From contig NZ_JPLA01000008.1 of NCBI RefSeq assembly GCF_001010355.1, forward strand, positions 18,528-82,527: 64,000 nucleotides of DNA, given 5' to 3'. The first letter of the stretch is position 1. Each line of letters begins with the position of its first letter. This document shows positions 25,076 to 34,414 of this stretch, in pieces. Origin of the DNA: Dyella japonica DSM 16301. Lineage in GTDB: Bacteria; Pseudomonadota; Gammaproteobacteria; Xanthomonadales; Rhodanobacteraceae. The notes beneath the pieces are model-generated. The model had not been told where the DNA came from. It made no database searches and was given only the letters and a program-made list of their open reading frames with translations. Position numbers and translations under genes: made by a program.

Positions 25076-26334
25076 GATGCGGCTCCAGGTTGATCCCATC
25101 CGGCCCAGCCAACGGCGTCCGGGTGCAGGCTGGCGACGGTCACCACCTGCCCGGCGGCCACCTCACCGGCTTCCTCCTCGACCACCACCCAGGCGTCGGC
25201 CTGCGCGAACGGCTGGATGCGGAAGGGTTGCTGCTGCGCCAGCACGTTCGCGTGAAGCCGTCCCTGCTCATCCTGCGTCAGCGTGGCGCGCAGGAAGTGG
25301 CGAAGCCCGGGCTTGAGTTGCTGGGGCGTGTCCAACACGGCCTGCCACGTGCGTTCGGGGGCTTGTCCGCGCATGGCTCGCAGCACGGGATCGATCAGAA
25401 AGCGCAAGCCCACGGCCACCGCCATCGGCGTGCCCGGCAAGGCAAACACCATCGCATCCCCCAGCACCGCCGCCAGTTGCGGCTTGCCGGGACGAATGGC
25501 GAGCTTATGGAACAGCACCTGCGCGCCGAGTTCCACCAGTGCATCCGGCACGAAGTCATAACGCCCCATGGACACGGCGCCCGTGCTGACGATCAGATCG
25601 ACGCCTGCCTGTTGTGCGCGCCGCACGGCGGCGACAAAGGTGTGGCTCGTATCGTCCACCGTTTCGCACGAACTTACCTGCACGCCCATCGCGGCAAATG
25701 CAGCCACCAGGTAAGGCCCGTTGGAACCATAGATCTGACCGTCGCCCAACGCTTGCGTCAGGTCGGCCTGCAATTCTTTGCCAGTGCAGATGATGGCGAC
25801 CCGCGGCGCGCGCAGCACATCTACTTGAGCCACACCCAGCGCTGCCAGCAGCATCAGCTGACTGGCCTGGATGCGCGTGCCCGCCTTGATCACCACGCGG
25901 CCCTTGGCCACATCGCTGCCGGCGTAGCGCACATTGGCCCTGGGTGTCACGGCGTCGAGCAACCGGATGCGCGCTGGCGAACCATCCTCACGCCGTTCCA
26001 GCAACGCGGTGCGCTCCACCGGCACCACCGTGTCCAGCCCCTGCGGAAGACGCGCCCCCGTCATGATTTCCCAGGCCATGCCCGCCGATGCACGCGAGGC
26101 ATCGCCAGCGGCCTGCGAGCCCTGCACCGCATGCTCGCTGCCGGCGGCCAAGGGTTCGTCTGCGTGCAGCGCATAGCCATCCATCGCCGAGTGATCGAAC
26201 GACGGCAAGTCCATGGGACTCGCCACATCGACCGCCACGACAGCGCTCAGGGCATCGGCGATCTTGCATGACTGTGCCGGCAACCGTCGCACGTGCCGCA
26301 GGAGCTCAAGCAGTGCGTCGTCGTAGCCAATCAT
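25072..26334 (-). CDS. Second MoeA-type molybdotransferase
   Basis: This 420-residue protein is clearly MoeA-family, with 'LPSFDHSAMDGYALHADEPL', 'IMTGARLPQGLDTVVP', 'IVSTGAVSMGRYDFVP' and 'VFALPGTPMAVAVGL'. The motif SFDHSAMDGYA is closer to classical MoeA than the first copy's 'FDRVMMDGIA', so the two are diverged paralogues. The frame continues upstream to 26730, but ATG 26334 gives the family length and start. It overlaps the small downstream gene by four bases and is divergent from the formate transporter gene. One of the two copies may be dedicated to formate dehydrogenase or nitrate reductase. Confidence 0.92.
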   Translation of the reverse strand: MIGYDDALLELLRHVRRLPAQSCKIADALSAVVAVDVASPMDLPSFDHSAMDGYALHADEPLAAGSEHAVQGSQAAGDASRASAGMAWEIMTGARLPQGLDTVVPVERTALLERREDGSPARIRLLDAVTPRANVRYAGSDVAKGRVVIKAGTRIQASQLMLLAALGVAQVDVLRAPRVAIICTGKELQADLTQALGDGQIYGSNGPYLVAAFAAMGVQVSSCETVDDTSHTFVAAVRRAQQAGVDLIVSTGAVSMGRYDFVPDALVELGAQVLFHKLAIRPGKPQLAAVLGDAMVFALPGTPMAVAVGLRFLIDPVLRAMRGQAPERTWQAVLDTPQQLKPGLRHFLRATLTQDEQGRLHANVLAQQQPFRIQPFAQADAWVVVEEEAGEVAAGQVVTVASLHPDAVGWAGWDQPGAAS

Positions 26335-26584
26335 GCAGAAGTGGAGCCCGCGGCAGAGGGGATGGGCTACATGCTCGGTGTGGCGCGCATCACATGCAAG
26401 CGTTCCATGCGCGTGGATTGTCACAATCCGTTGCGATGCAGCAACACAGTCTGTGCCACCTTGGCATAGTTCGGGTTTAAAGCAGGGGTGTACGACCATG
26501 GTCGGGTAGCGTGGCCGGCATGGTGGTTCTAAACATCGCGCAGCCATCCGGCCGCGTGGCCGAAGACAAACGGGGGAGATGCTC
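26335..26584. other. Divergent intergenic region between moeA2 and the OFA transporter
   Basis: These 250 bp separate divergent operons and must hold both promoters. I see no convincing -35/-10 pair or known operator. A purine-rich GGGGGAG at 26572-26578 is the ribosome binding site of the transporter. Confidence 0.5.
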
Positions 26585-28240
26585 ATGGTGGGTGTATCGG
26601 AAACCGATGTCCTGACTGCGGCCGACACTAAGTCGGCCGTGTTGTCCCGAGAAAGCACGATTGCCGGGCCGCGCTTCAATCGCTGGCTGGTGCCGCCAGC
26701 CGCCTTGGCCATCCATTTGAGCATCGGCATGGCCTATGGCTTTTCCGTGTTCTGGCTGCCGATGACCAAGCTGGTGACCGAAGCGGACCCGGCCACCTGC
26801 GCCAAGCTGGGCTTCCTGGCGCAGCTGTTCACCACCGCCTGCAACTGGACGGTGCCTGCGGTCAATCACATCTTTGAAACCTTCATCGCGATGCTGGGCA
26901 TTTCGGCGGCGATCTGGGGGGCGTGGCTGGAACATGCCGGCCCGCGCAAGGCCGGCTTCATCGCCGCCCTGTGCTGGGGAGGTGGCCTGATCGTCGGCGG
27001 CATCGGCGTATCGATGCACCAGCTTTGGCTGGTCTATCTAGGGGCCGGCGTGCTGGGAGGCATAGGCCAGGGATTGGGTTACATCACACCCGTGTCGACC
27101 CTGATCAAATGGTTCCCGGATCGACGGGGCCTGGCCACCGGCTTTGCCATCATGGGTTATGGCGGCGGCGCGATGATTGGTGCCCCGCTCGCCGTGGCGC
27201 TGATGAAGAAGTTCTCGATCGGCGATGTGCCAGGCGTGTCGTCGGCACTGATGTGCATGGGCGTGATCTACCTGGTCGCCATGATTGCCGGCGCCTTCGG
27301 TTTCCGCGTGCCGCCGTCGGGCTGGCGTCCGCTGGGCTGGACGCCGCCGGAGGGATCGACCAACAAGCTGATCACCCATCGCCACGTGCATCTGAGCCGC
27401 GCGTGGAAAACACCGCAGTTCTGGCTGATCTGGATGGTGTTGTGCATGAACGTGACGGCCGGCATCGGTGTGCTGTCGATGGCCAGCCCGATGTTCCAGG
27501 ATGTGTTCGGCGGCAAGCTGCTCGGCCTGGATGCCAGCACGGCATTGAGTGCGGCGCAGAAGGCGGCGATTGCAGCGTCCGCTGCCGGCCTGGTCGGCCT
27601 GATCAGCCTGTTCAACAGCCTGGGGCGCATTGCCTGGGCGTCGACCTCGGACTTCATCGGCCGCAAGACCACCTATTTCATCTTCTTCGCGCTGGGCATC
27701 GCGCTGTATTGCTCGCTGCCGACCCTGGGCCACATGGGCCTGGCGGGCATGTTCGTCATCGCGGTGTGCCTGATCCTGTCGATGTACGGCGGAGGCTTTG
27801 CCACGGTGCCGGCCTATCTGTCGGATATCTTCGGCACGCAGATGGTGGGTGCGATCCACGGTCGCCTGCTCACCGCCTGGTCGGTGGCGGGCATCGCCGG
27901 GCCGTTCCTGATCGCCGCGGTGCGTCAGGCGCAGCTGGACGCGGGCGTGGCCAAGAACCTGGTCTACGACCGCACGCTGTATATCCTGGCCGTGCTGTTG
28001 CTGGTGGGCATGGTCTGTAATCTGCTGATCAAGCCGGTGAAGGAAACTGCGCTGATGAGCGATGCGGAACTGGAGCACGAAAAGTCCCTGCAGCATGAAA
28101 CCGCCGCCATGTCGGCCCGTGCCCAGGATGCCGCGCGCGGTCGCTTCGGCATCGTCGGTGCGGGGGCCTGGGCCCTGGTTGGCATTCCGTTCCTGATTGG
28201 CGTATGGATAGCGATCACCAAGGCCGCTGCCCTGTTCTGA
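26585..28240 (+). CDS. OFA-family MFS transporter (oxalate/formate antiporter-like)
   Basis: The 551-residue membrane protein has about 12 helices. It begins 'RFNRWLVPPAALAIHLSIGMAYGFSVFWLP', a pattern typical of the oxalate/formate antiporter family, and carries an MFS-like 'GRIAWASTSDFIGRKTTYF' loop near residue 355. It is longer than average because of an extra loop near residues 85-110 and a charged C-terminal segment before a final helix (about 525-545). I chose ATG 26585 because GGGGGAG lies seven bases upstream; ATG 26579 is too close to it. It stands directly before the formate dehydrogenase genes, so formate is the likely substrate. No oxalate decarboxylation genes are in the window. 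Confidence 0.9.
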   Translation: MVGVSETDVLTAADTKSAVLSRESTIAGPRFNRWLVPPAALAIHLSIGMAYGFSVFWLPMTKLVTEADPATCAKLGFLAQLFTTACNWTVPAVNHIFETFIAMLGISAAIWGAWLEHAGPRKAGFIAALCWGGGLIVGGIGVSMHQLWLVYLGAGVLGGIGQGLGYITPVSTLIKWFPDRRGLATGFAIMGYGGGAMIGAPLAVALMKKFSIGDVPGVSSALMCMGVIYLVAMIAGAFGFRVPPSGWRPLGWTPPEGSTNKLITHRHVHLSRAWKTPQFWLIWMVLCMNVTAGIGVLSMASPMFQDVFGGKLLGLDASTALSAAQKAAIAASAAGLVGLISLFNSLGRIAWASTSDFIGRKTTYFIFFALGIALYCSLPTLGHMGLAGMFVIAVCLILSMYGGGFATVPAYLSDIFGTQMVGAIHGRLLTAWSVAGIAGPFLIAAVRQAQLDAGVAKNLVYDRTLYILAVLLLVGMVCNLLIKPVKETALMSDAELEHEKSLQHETAAMSARAQDAARGRFGIVGAGAWALVGIPFLIGVWIAITKAAALF

Positions 28241-28274
28241 TCGAGCTTGTTCTTACGCATAGAGACTTTGAAAC

Positions 28275-28775
28275 ATGAAACGTGCAGTTGCAGGCTCGTC
28301 GTTGCCGGACATTCCCGAATCCGTCCGGGTCGTCGTGCTCGAAGTCACGGGGCGCCTGAAGGATCTTCCGGGCGCCCTGCTGCCGGTGCTCCACGGCATT
28401 CAGGATGCGCTCGGTTATGTCCCTGAGGTCGCCGTGCCCCTCATCGCCCGCGAGATGAACCTCTCGCGGGCCGATGTGCATGGCGTGATCAGCTTTTATC
28501 ACTACTTCCGGCAGCAGCCGGCGGGCAAGCACGTGATCCATCTATGCCGTGCCGAGTCCTGCCAGGCGATGGGCGCCGTCACGCTGGAAAAACACGTCAA
28601 ACAGCGCCTGGGCGTAGACTTTCACGAGACGACCCAGGATGGCCGCTACACGCTGGAGCCGGTCTACTGCCTGGGCAACTGCGCGTGCTCGCCGGCCATG
28701 ATGGTCGATGGCGAGTTGAAGGGTCGGGTCACGCCCGAACGTTTCGATGCGTGGCTCGCCGCGGAGGTTTCATGA
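28275..28775 (+). CDS. fdsG: NAD-dependent formate dehydrogenase gamma subunit FdsG
   Basis: FdsG is the small NuoE-like electron-transfer subunit of the soluble molybdenum formate dehydrogenase. The 166-residue protein has the thioredoxin-like [2Fe-2S] ligands as C-x4-C (CRAESCQ, about residues 92-97) and C-x3-C (CLGNC, about 133-137), the NuoE pattern. It starts 34 bp after the OFA transporter and ends in an ATGA overlap with fdsB. Confidence 0.95.
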   Translation: MKRAVAGSSLPDIPESVRVVVLEVTGRLKDLPGALLPVLHGIQDALGYVPEVAVPLIAREMNLSRADVHGVISFYHYFRQQPAGKHVIHLCRAESCQAMGAVTLEKHVKQRLGVDFHETTQDGRYTLEPVYCLGNCACSPAMMVDGELKGRVTPERFDAWLAAEVS

Positions 28776-30328
28776 GCTTCACTGTTTACGTGCCGCGCGA
28801 CGCGAGCGCCCTTTCGCTGGGCGCTGAAGCCGTGGCCGAAACCATCGCCACGGAAGCGGCGCGGCGCGGTATTGACGTTACCGTCGTACGCAATGGTTCG
28901 CGCGGCCTGTTCTGGCTGGAACCGCTGGTTGAAGTGGCGACGCCGGAGGGACGCATCGCCTACGGCCCCGTTCAGGCCGAAGATGTTGCAGCCCTGTTCG
29001 AGGCGAATTTCCTGCACGGTGGTGATCACGCGTTGGCGCTCGGCCCCACCGAAACCATCGACTATCTGAAAAACCAGCAACGCCTCACCTTCGCGCGCGT
29101 CGGCATCGTCGATCCGCGCAGTCTTGACGACTATGTGGCGCACGGCGGCTATCGCGGATTGGAAGCGGCCTTGCGCATGAGCGGCGCCGAGATCGTGCAG
29201 ACCGTGACCGACTCCGGCCTGCGTGGCCGTGGCGGCGCAGCCTTCCCCACCGGCATCAAGTGGAAGACCTGCCTGGATGCGCAGGCCGTGCAGAAATATG
29301 TCGCCTGCAATGCGGACGAAGGCGACTCGGGCACGTACGCCGACCGCATGATCATGGAAGGCGACCCCTTCGTGCTGATCGAAGGCATGACCATCGCCGG
29401 CATCGCGGCGGGCGCCACGCGCGGCTACATCTATCTGCGCGTCGAGTATCCGCATGCCCACCATGCGCTGAAGGAAGCCATCGCTGCTGCCGAAGCGGGC
29501 GGCTATCTCGGCGACGACGTGCGCGGGAGCGGCAAGGCCTTCCATCTGGAAGTGCGCCTCGGCGGCGGCGCGTATATCTGCGGCGAAGAAACCTCGATGC
29601 TGGAATCGCTGGAGGGCAAGCGCGGCCAGGTGCGCGTGAAGCCGCCGCTGCCGGCGATCAACGGACTGTTCGGCAAGCCGACAGTGATCAACAACGTGGT
29701 CACCTTTGCGTCGGTGCCGATCATTCTGGACAAGGGCGCGGCCTTCTACCGCGACTATGGCAGCGGTCGCTCGCGCGGCACGCTGCCCATCCAATTGGCC
29801 GGCAACCTCAAGCGGCCCGGATTGGTCGAGCGCGCCTTCGGCCTCACCCTGCGTGAACTGATCGAGGGCTACGGCGGCGGCACCGCCAGCGGCCGCTCGG
29901 TGCGCGCGGTGCAGGTCGGCGGCCCGCTGGGCGCCTATATCCCTGCATCACAGCTCGATGCGCCGATCGACTACGAAGGCTTTGCCGCCATCGGCGGCAT
30001 GCTCGGCCACGGTGGCGTGGTGGTGTTCGACGATACGGTCAACATGGCGGCGCAGGCGCGCTACGCGATGGAATTCTGCGCGATCGAATCCTGCGGCAAG
30101 TGCACGCCCTGCCGCATCGGCTCCACCCGCGGCGTGGAAGTGATCGATCGCCTGCTCACCAGCGACAACGCCGGACGCCAACGCGAGGAAGTACTGCTGC
30201 GCGACCTCTGCCAGACCATGGTGGCTGGTTCGCTGTGCGCGCTGGGCGGCATGGCGCCCTTCCCCGTGCTGAGCGCGCTGGACCATTTCCACGAAGATTT
30301 CGCGGGCTCCGCCGAAACGGCGGCCTGA
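28772..30328 (+). CDS. fdsB: NAD-dependent formate dehydrogenase beta subunit FdsB
   Basis: FdsB is NuoF-like and passes electrons from the catalytic subunit to NAD+ through FMN and a [4Fe-4S] cluster. The 518-residue protein has an N-terminal thioredoxin-like region (about 1-100) typical of FdsB. It also has '[16 protein letters not shown]' and '[17 protein letters not shown]' for FMN/NAD binding, and '[16 protein letters not shown]' with the cluster cysteines near residue 440. ATG 28772 overlaps the fdsG stop by four bases and is preceded by GGAGG. Confidence 0.96.
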   Translation: MSFTVYVPRDASALSLGAEAVAETIATEAARRGIDVTVVRNGSRGLFWLEPLVEVATPEGRIAYGPVQAEDVAALFEANFLHGGDHALALGPTETIDYLKNQQRLTFARVGIVDPRSLDDYVAHGGYRGLEAALRMSGAEIVQTVTDSGLRGRGGAAFPTGIKWKTCLDAQAVQKYVACNADEGDSGTYADRMIMEGDPFVLIEGMTIAGIAAGATRGYIYLRVEYPHAHHALKEAIAAAEAGGYLGDDVRGSGKAFHLEVRLGGGAYICGEETSMLESLEGKRGQVRVKPPLPAINGLFGKPTVINNVVTFASVPIILDKGAAFYRDYGSGRSRGTLPIQLAGNLKRPGLVERAFGLTLRELIEGYGGGTASGRSVRAVQVGGPLGAYIPASQLDAPIDYEGFAAIGGMLGHGGVVVFDDTVNMAAQARYAMEFCAIESCGKCTPCRIGSTRGVEVIDRLLTSDNAGRQREEVLLRDLCQTMVAGSLCALGGMAPFPVLSALDHFHEDFAGSAETAA

Positions 30329-30342
30329 GGAGGTAACGCTGC

Positions 30343-33225
30343 ATGCTGTCTATCGTCGAGATCGATCTCGGTACACCCAAGTCGACGTCGTCCACGATGG
30401 TGTCGCTGGACATCGACGGCCGACGCATCGAAGTGCCCGAAGGCACCTCGGTGATGCGCGCTGCCGCGCAAGCCGGCATCAGCATTCCCAAGCTGTGCGC
30501 CACCGAGATGCTCGACGCCTTCGGCTCGTGCCGCCTGTGCCTGGTCGAAATCGAAGGCCGCAAGGGCTATCCGGCCTCGTGCACGACGCCGGTGAGCGAG
30601 GGCATGAAGGTTGCGACGCAGACGCCGAAGCTTGCCGATATTCGCCGCGGCGTGATGGAGCTCTATATCTCCGATCACCCGCTCGACTGCCTCACCTGCC
30701 CTGCCAACGGCCACTGCGAACTGCAGGACATGGCCGGCGTGGTGGGCCTGCGCGATGTTCGCTATGGCTATGAAGGGGCCAATCACGTCAAGCCCAAGCA
30801 ATTGGACGGCACCGCCAATCCCCTGTTCGCGGCCAAAGACGAATCCAACCCGTATTTCACCTTTGACCCTTCGAAGTGCATCGCCTGCTCACGCTGCGTG
30901 CGCGCCTGCGACGAAGTGCAAGGCACCTTCGCGCTGACCATCCAGGGCCGCGGCTTCGAATCCAAGGTATCGGCCAGCCAGAACAACCGGTTTCTCGATT
31001 CCGAATGCGTGTCCTGCGGCGCCTGCGTGCAGGCCTGCCCGACGGCGACGCTGTCGGAGAAATCGCTGATCGACAAAGGCCAGGCCGAACACAGCGTGGT
31101 CACCACCTGTGCGTATTGCGGCGTCGGCTGCAGCTTCCGGGCCGAGATGAAGGGCCAGGAGATCGTGCGCATGGTGCCCAATATGGATGGCCATGCGAAC
31201 CACGGCCACTCCTGCGTGAAGGGCCGCTTTGCTATCGGCTACGCCACGCATCCCGATCGCATCACCACCCCGATGATCCGCGCCAAGATTTCCGATCCGT
31301 GGCGCGTGGTGAGCTGGGAAGAGGCGATCGGCCACGTCGCCAGCGAGTTCAAGCGACTGCAGGCCACCTACGGCAAGCACAGCATCGGCGGCATCACCTC
31401 CTCACGTTGCACCAACGAGGAAACCTATCTGGTGCAGAAGCTGGTGCGTGCCGGCTTCGGCAACAACAATGTGGACACCTGCGCCCGCGTCTGCCATTCG
31501 CCCACCGGCTACGGTCTCAAGGCCACGCTGGGCGAATCGGCCGGCACGCAGGATTTCGACTCCATTCGCAGCACCGACGTGGTGCTGGTGATCGGCGCCA
31601 ACCCCACCGACGCCCATCCAGTGTTCGGCTCGCAGATGAAGCAGCGCCTGCGTGCAGGCGCCCGGCTGATCGTGGTCGATCCGCGCCGCATCGACCTGGT
31701 GCGCACGCCGCACATCAAGGCCGACTATCACCTGCGCCTGCGCCCGGGCACCAATGTGGCCCTGCTCGATACGCTGGCCCATGTGATTGTCACCGAGGGA
31801 CTGGTCGACGAGGAGTTCGTCGCCCGTCGCTGCGAACCCGAAGCGTTCGCCAAGTGGCGCGCCTTCGTATCGCAAGAGAAATACAGTCCCGAAGCGATGG
31901 AAAGCGTGACCGGCGTGCCGGCCGACTTGGTGCGCGGAGCGGCCCGCCTCTATGCCACTGGCGGCAACGGCGCCATCTATTACGGCCTGGGCGTCACCGA
32001 ACACGCGCAGGGTTCGACTTCGGTGATGGCAATCGCGAACCTCGCCATGGCCACCGGCAATATCGGCCGCGAAGGCGTAGGCGTGAATCCGCTGCGTGGC
32101 CAGAACAATGTGCAGGGCTCCTGCGACATGGGCTCGTTCCCGCATGAATTCCCCGGCTATCGCCATGTCAGCGATACCACGGTGCGCCACTCCTTCGAAC
32201 AGGCCTGGGGCGTGCCGCTGCTGAGCGAGCCTGGCCTGCGCATTCCCAATATGTTCGAGGCCGCGCTGGATGGCAGCTTCAAGGGCTTGTACATCGAAGG
32301 CGAGGATATCGCGCAGTCCGATCCGGACACCCAGCACGTGACCGCCGCCCTCACGTCGATGGAATGCATCGTGGTGCAGGACCTGTTCCTCAACGAGACG
32401 GCCAAGTTTGCACATGTCTTCCTGCCCGGCAGTTCCTTCCTCGAAAAAGATGGCACCTTCACCAATGCCGAGCGGCGCATGTCGATGGTGCGCAAGGTGA
32501 TGGAGCCCAAGGGCGGCTATGCGGACTGGGAGATCACCCAGCTGCTGGCGCAGGCCATGGGCTATCCGATGAACTACACGCATGCCTCGCAGATCCTCGA
32601 TGAGATCGCCGAACTGACACCGACGTTCCATGGCGTCAGCTTCGACAAGATCGAGCAGCTGGGTTCCGTCCAGTGGCCGTGCAACGACGAGCATCCCGAA
32701 GGCACGCCGGTGATGCACGTCGACGAGTTCGTGCGCGGCAAGGGCCGTTTCATGTTGACGGAATACGTGGCGACCACCGAGAAAGTGAGCGCCGAGCACC
32801 CGCTGATCCTCACCACCGGCCGCATCCTCAGCCAGTACAACGTGGGCGCCCAGACGCGCCGCACCGCCAACGTGATGTGGCATGACGAAGACCGTCTGGA
32901 AATCCATCCGCATGACGCGGAGGAGCGCGGCATCGTCGACAACGACTGGGTCGGCATCGTCAGCCGCGCCGGCGAAACCGTGCTGCGTGCGGTGGTGTCC
33001 GAGCGCATGCAGCCGGGCGTGGTCTACACCACCTTCCACTTCCCCGGCTCCGGCGCCAACGTGATCACCACCGAGAATTCGGACTGGGCCACCAACTGCC
33101 CCGAATACAAGGTGACCGCCGTGCAGGTGACGCGCGTGAGCCAGCCATCGGAATGGCAGAAGCGCTATCGCGCATTCACCGAGGCGCAGGAAGCGCTGCT
33201 AGAACAATCGGCGAAGCCCGCTTGA
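30343..33225 (+). CDS. fdsA: NAD-dependent formate dehydrogenase alpha (catalytic) subunit FdsA
   Basis: FdsA oxidises formate to CO2 at a bis-MGD molybdenum centre. The 960-residue protein contains, in order, a [2Fe-2S] ferredoxin domain (about residues 20-95, CGSCRLC-type cysteines), a His/Cys cluster region (CLTCPANGHC), two [4Fe-4S] motifs (CIACSRCVRAC and CVSCGACVQAC), and the molybdopterin oxidoreductase domain with its own cluster (CAYCGVGC). The Mo ligand is a cysteine, 'DTCARVCHSPTGYGL' (about residue 380), so no selenocysteine is used. GAGGAGG lies nine bases before ATG 30343. It sits in the fdsGBA-fdhD-fdsD operon. Confidence 0.97.
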   Translation: MLSIVEIDLGTPKSTSSTMVSLDIDGRRIEVPEGTSVMRAAAQAGISIPKLCATEMLDAFGSCRLCLVEIEGRKGYPASCTTPVSEGMKVATQTPKLADIRRGVMELYISDHPLDCLTCPANGHCELQDMAGVVGLRDVRYGYEGANHVKPKQLDGTANPLFAAKDESNPYFTFDPSKCIACSRCVRACDEVQGTFALTIQGRGFESKVSASQNNRFLDSECVSCGACVQACPTATLSEKSLIDKGQAEHSVVTTCAYCGVGCSFRAEMKGQEIVRMVPNMDGHANHGHSCVKGRFAIGYATHPDRITTPMIRAKISDPWRVVSWEEAIGHVASEFKRLQATYGKHSIGGITSSRCTNEETYLVQKLVRAGFGNNNVDTCARVCHSPTGYGLKATLGESAGTQDFDSIRSTDVVLVIGANPTDAHPVFGSQMKQRLRAGARLIVVDPRRIDLVRTPHIKADYHLRLRPGTNVALLDTLAHVIVTEGLVDEEFVARRCEPEAFAKWRAFVSQEKYSPEAMESVTGVPADLVRGAARLYATGGNGAIYYGLGVTEHAQGSTSVMAIANLAMATGNIGREGVGVNPLRGQNNVQGSCDMGSFPHEFPGYRHVSDTTVRHSFEQAWGVPLLSEPGLRIPNMFEAALDGSFKGLYIEGEDIAQSDPDTQHVTAALTSMECIVVQDLFLNETAKFAHVFLPGSSFLEKDGTFTNAERRMSMVRKVMEPKGGYADWEITQLLAQAMGYPMNYTHASQILDEIAELTPTFHGVSFDKIEQLGSVQWPCNDEHPEGTPVMHVDEFVRGKGRFMLTEYVATTEKVSAEHPLILTTGRILSQYNVGAQTRRTANVMWHDEDRLEIHPHDAEERGIVDNDWVGIVSRAGETVLRAVVSERMQPGVVYTTFHFPGSGANVITTENSDWATNCPEYKVTAVQVTRVSQPSEWQKRYRAFTEAQEALLEQSAKPA

Positions 33226-33227
33226 CC

Positions 33228-34061
33228 ATGGCCGACGACGACGAGGCGATGCGCGGCTATGCCGTGCGTTCGGTCGATCGATGGCGGAACGGCAGCGCCA
33301 CGCACGAGCAGGATTTTGTCGCGGAAGAAATTCCCATCGCGATGGTCTACAACGGCGCCACCTTCGCCGTGATGATGGCGACGCCGCACGATCTGGACGA
33401 TTTCGCGCTGGGCTTCTCGCTGACCGAGCACCTGATCAGCCAGCCCGCGCAACTGTTGCAGCTGGAGACACGCACCTTGCTCGAGGGCATCGAGCTGGCC
33501 ATGCAGGTGACGGACGATGCGCATGGCGCCCACCTCGGCCGTGAACAGGAACGCCTGCTGCCTGGTCGCAGCGGTTGCGGTATTTGCGGAACACGGGATC
33601 TTGAGAACGCCGTGCGCCACGAGGGTTCCGTGGGCGATGGCCCCACGGTGACGCGCAAAGCGCTGGAAAACGCGCTGCATGAACTCAAAAGCCGCCAACC
33701 TGTGAATCTAGCGACGGGCGCGGTGCATGGAGCCGCCTGGGCCGACGCCTCGGGCCGTATCCTCTTGGTGCGTGAGGACGTGGGTCGCCACAACGCCTTG
33801 GACAAGCTGATCGGTGCGATCACGCGTGCAGGCATCGATGTCAACGAAGGCTTCGCCGTAGTCACCAGTCGCGCCAGCTACGAAATGGTCACCAAGGCCG
33901 CCAGCGCGGGCATCGCCCTGCTTGCGGCCATTTCGGCACCCACCGCGCTCGCCGTCGAACTCGCCCGCAGCGCCGGCATCACCCTGGTCGGATTTGCGCG
34001 ACCGGGCAGCCACAATATCTACAGCCATCCCGGCCGGCTGTTGCCGCCGGTGTCAGAGTAA
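33228..34061 (+). CDS. fdhD: Formate dehydrogenase sulfurtransferase/chaperone FdhD (FdsC)
   Basis: FdhD transfers sulfur from a cysteine desulfurase to the bis-MGD cofactor of formate dehydrogenase, which is required for activity. The 277-residue protein contains the catalytic CxxC in 'SGCGICGTRDL' (about residues 113-118). It also has 'VREDVGRHNALDKLIG' and 'SRASYEMVTKAA', all family signatures. ATG 33228 starts 2 bp after the fdsA stop; the frame is open further upstream inside fdsA. In Fds operons this gene is called fdsC. Confidence 0.96.
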   Translation: MADDDEAMRGYAVRSVDRWRNGSATHEQDFVAEEIPIAMVYNGATFAVMMATPHDLDDFALGFSLTEHLISQPAQLLQLETRTLLEGIELAMQVTDDAHGAHLGREQERLLPGRSGCGICGTRDLENAVRHEGSVGDGPTVTRKALENALHELKSRQPVNLATGAVHGAAWADASGRILLVREDVGRHNALDKLIGAITRAGIDVNEGFAVVTSRASYEMVTKAASAGIALLAAISAPTALAVELARSAGITLVGFARPGSHNIYSHPGRLLPPVSE

Positions 34062-34066
34062 GCACG

Positions 34067-34297
34067 ATGCGCATCGAACGACTCGTCACCATGGCGAACG
34101 ACATCGCCACCTATTTCACCGTCGAACCGGATCATGCGGCGGCAGTGCTCAGCGTGCGCGACCACCTCAGGCGGTTCTGGGATCCCGCCATGCGGCGGCA
34201 GTTGAAGTCATATGTCGAGGAAGGTGGCGAGGGCTTGATTCCGCTGGCGCGAGAGGCCGTGAATGGATTAGAGCTGCCACCGGTGGAGGTGGGTTAA
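34067..34297 (+). CDS. fdsD: Formate dehydrogenase delta subunit FdsD
   Basis: FdsD is a small accessory subunit needed for a fully active Fds complex. The 76-residue protein starts 'MRIERLVTMANDIATYF' and contains 'HLRRFWDPAMRRQL', as FdsD usually does. It lies 5 bp after fdhD and closes the operon; an inverted repeat follows. Confidence 0.93.
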   Translation: MRIERLVTMANDIATYFTVEPDHAAAVLSVRDHLRRFWDPAMRRQLKSYVEEGGEGLIPLAREAVNGLELPPVEVG

Positions 34298-34317
34298 ACC
34301 TGTGCCACCGGTCCCTT

Positions 34318-34398
34318 GTGGGAGCGCACCCTGTGCGCGACCGCGGCACAGCAGCGGCAACGCTCCGTCAGATTGTCGCGCACAGGGTGCGCTCCCAC
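34318..34398. repeat. Inverted-repeat (REP-like) element, copy 3
   Basis: Arms 34318-34341 and 34375-34398 match the GGGAGCGCACCCTGTGCGCG unit. The spacer contains CGCTCCGTC, the reverse complement of the GACGGAGCG seen in the spacer of copy 1, so this copy is inserted in the opposite orientation. It lies between convergent genes. Confidence 0.95.
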
Positions 34399-34414
34399 AC
34401 AACAACTCGCCTCA

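Noticed and set aside
26400..26480. Sigma-54 promoter between moeA2 and the OFA transporter (TGGCA motifs)
   Set aside because: The GG and GC elements are not at the required spacing on either strand.
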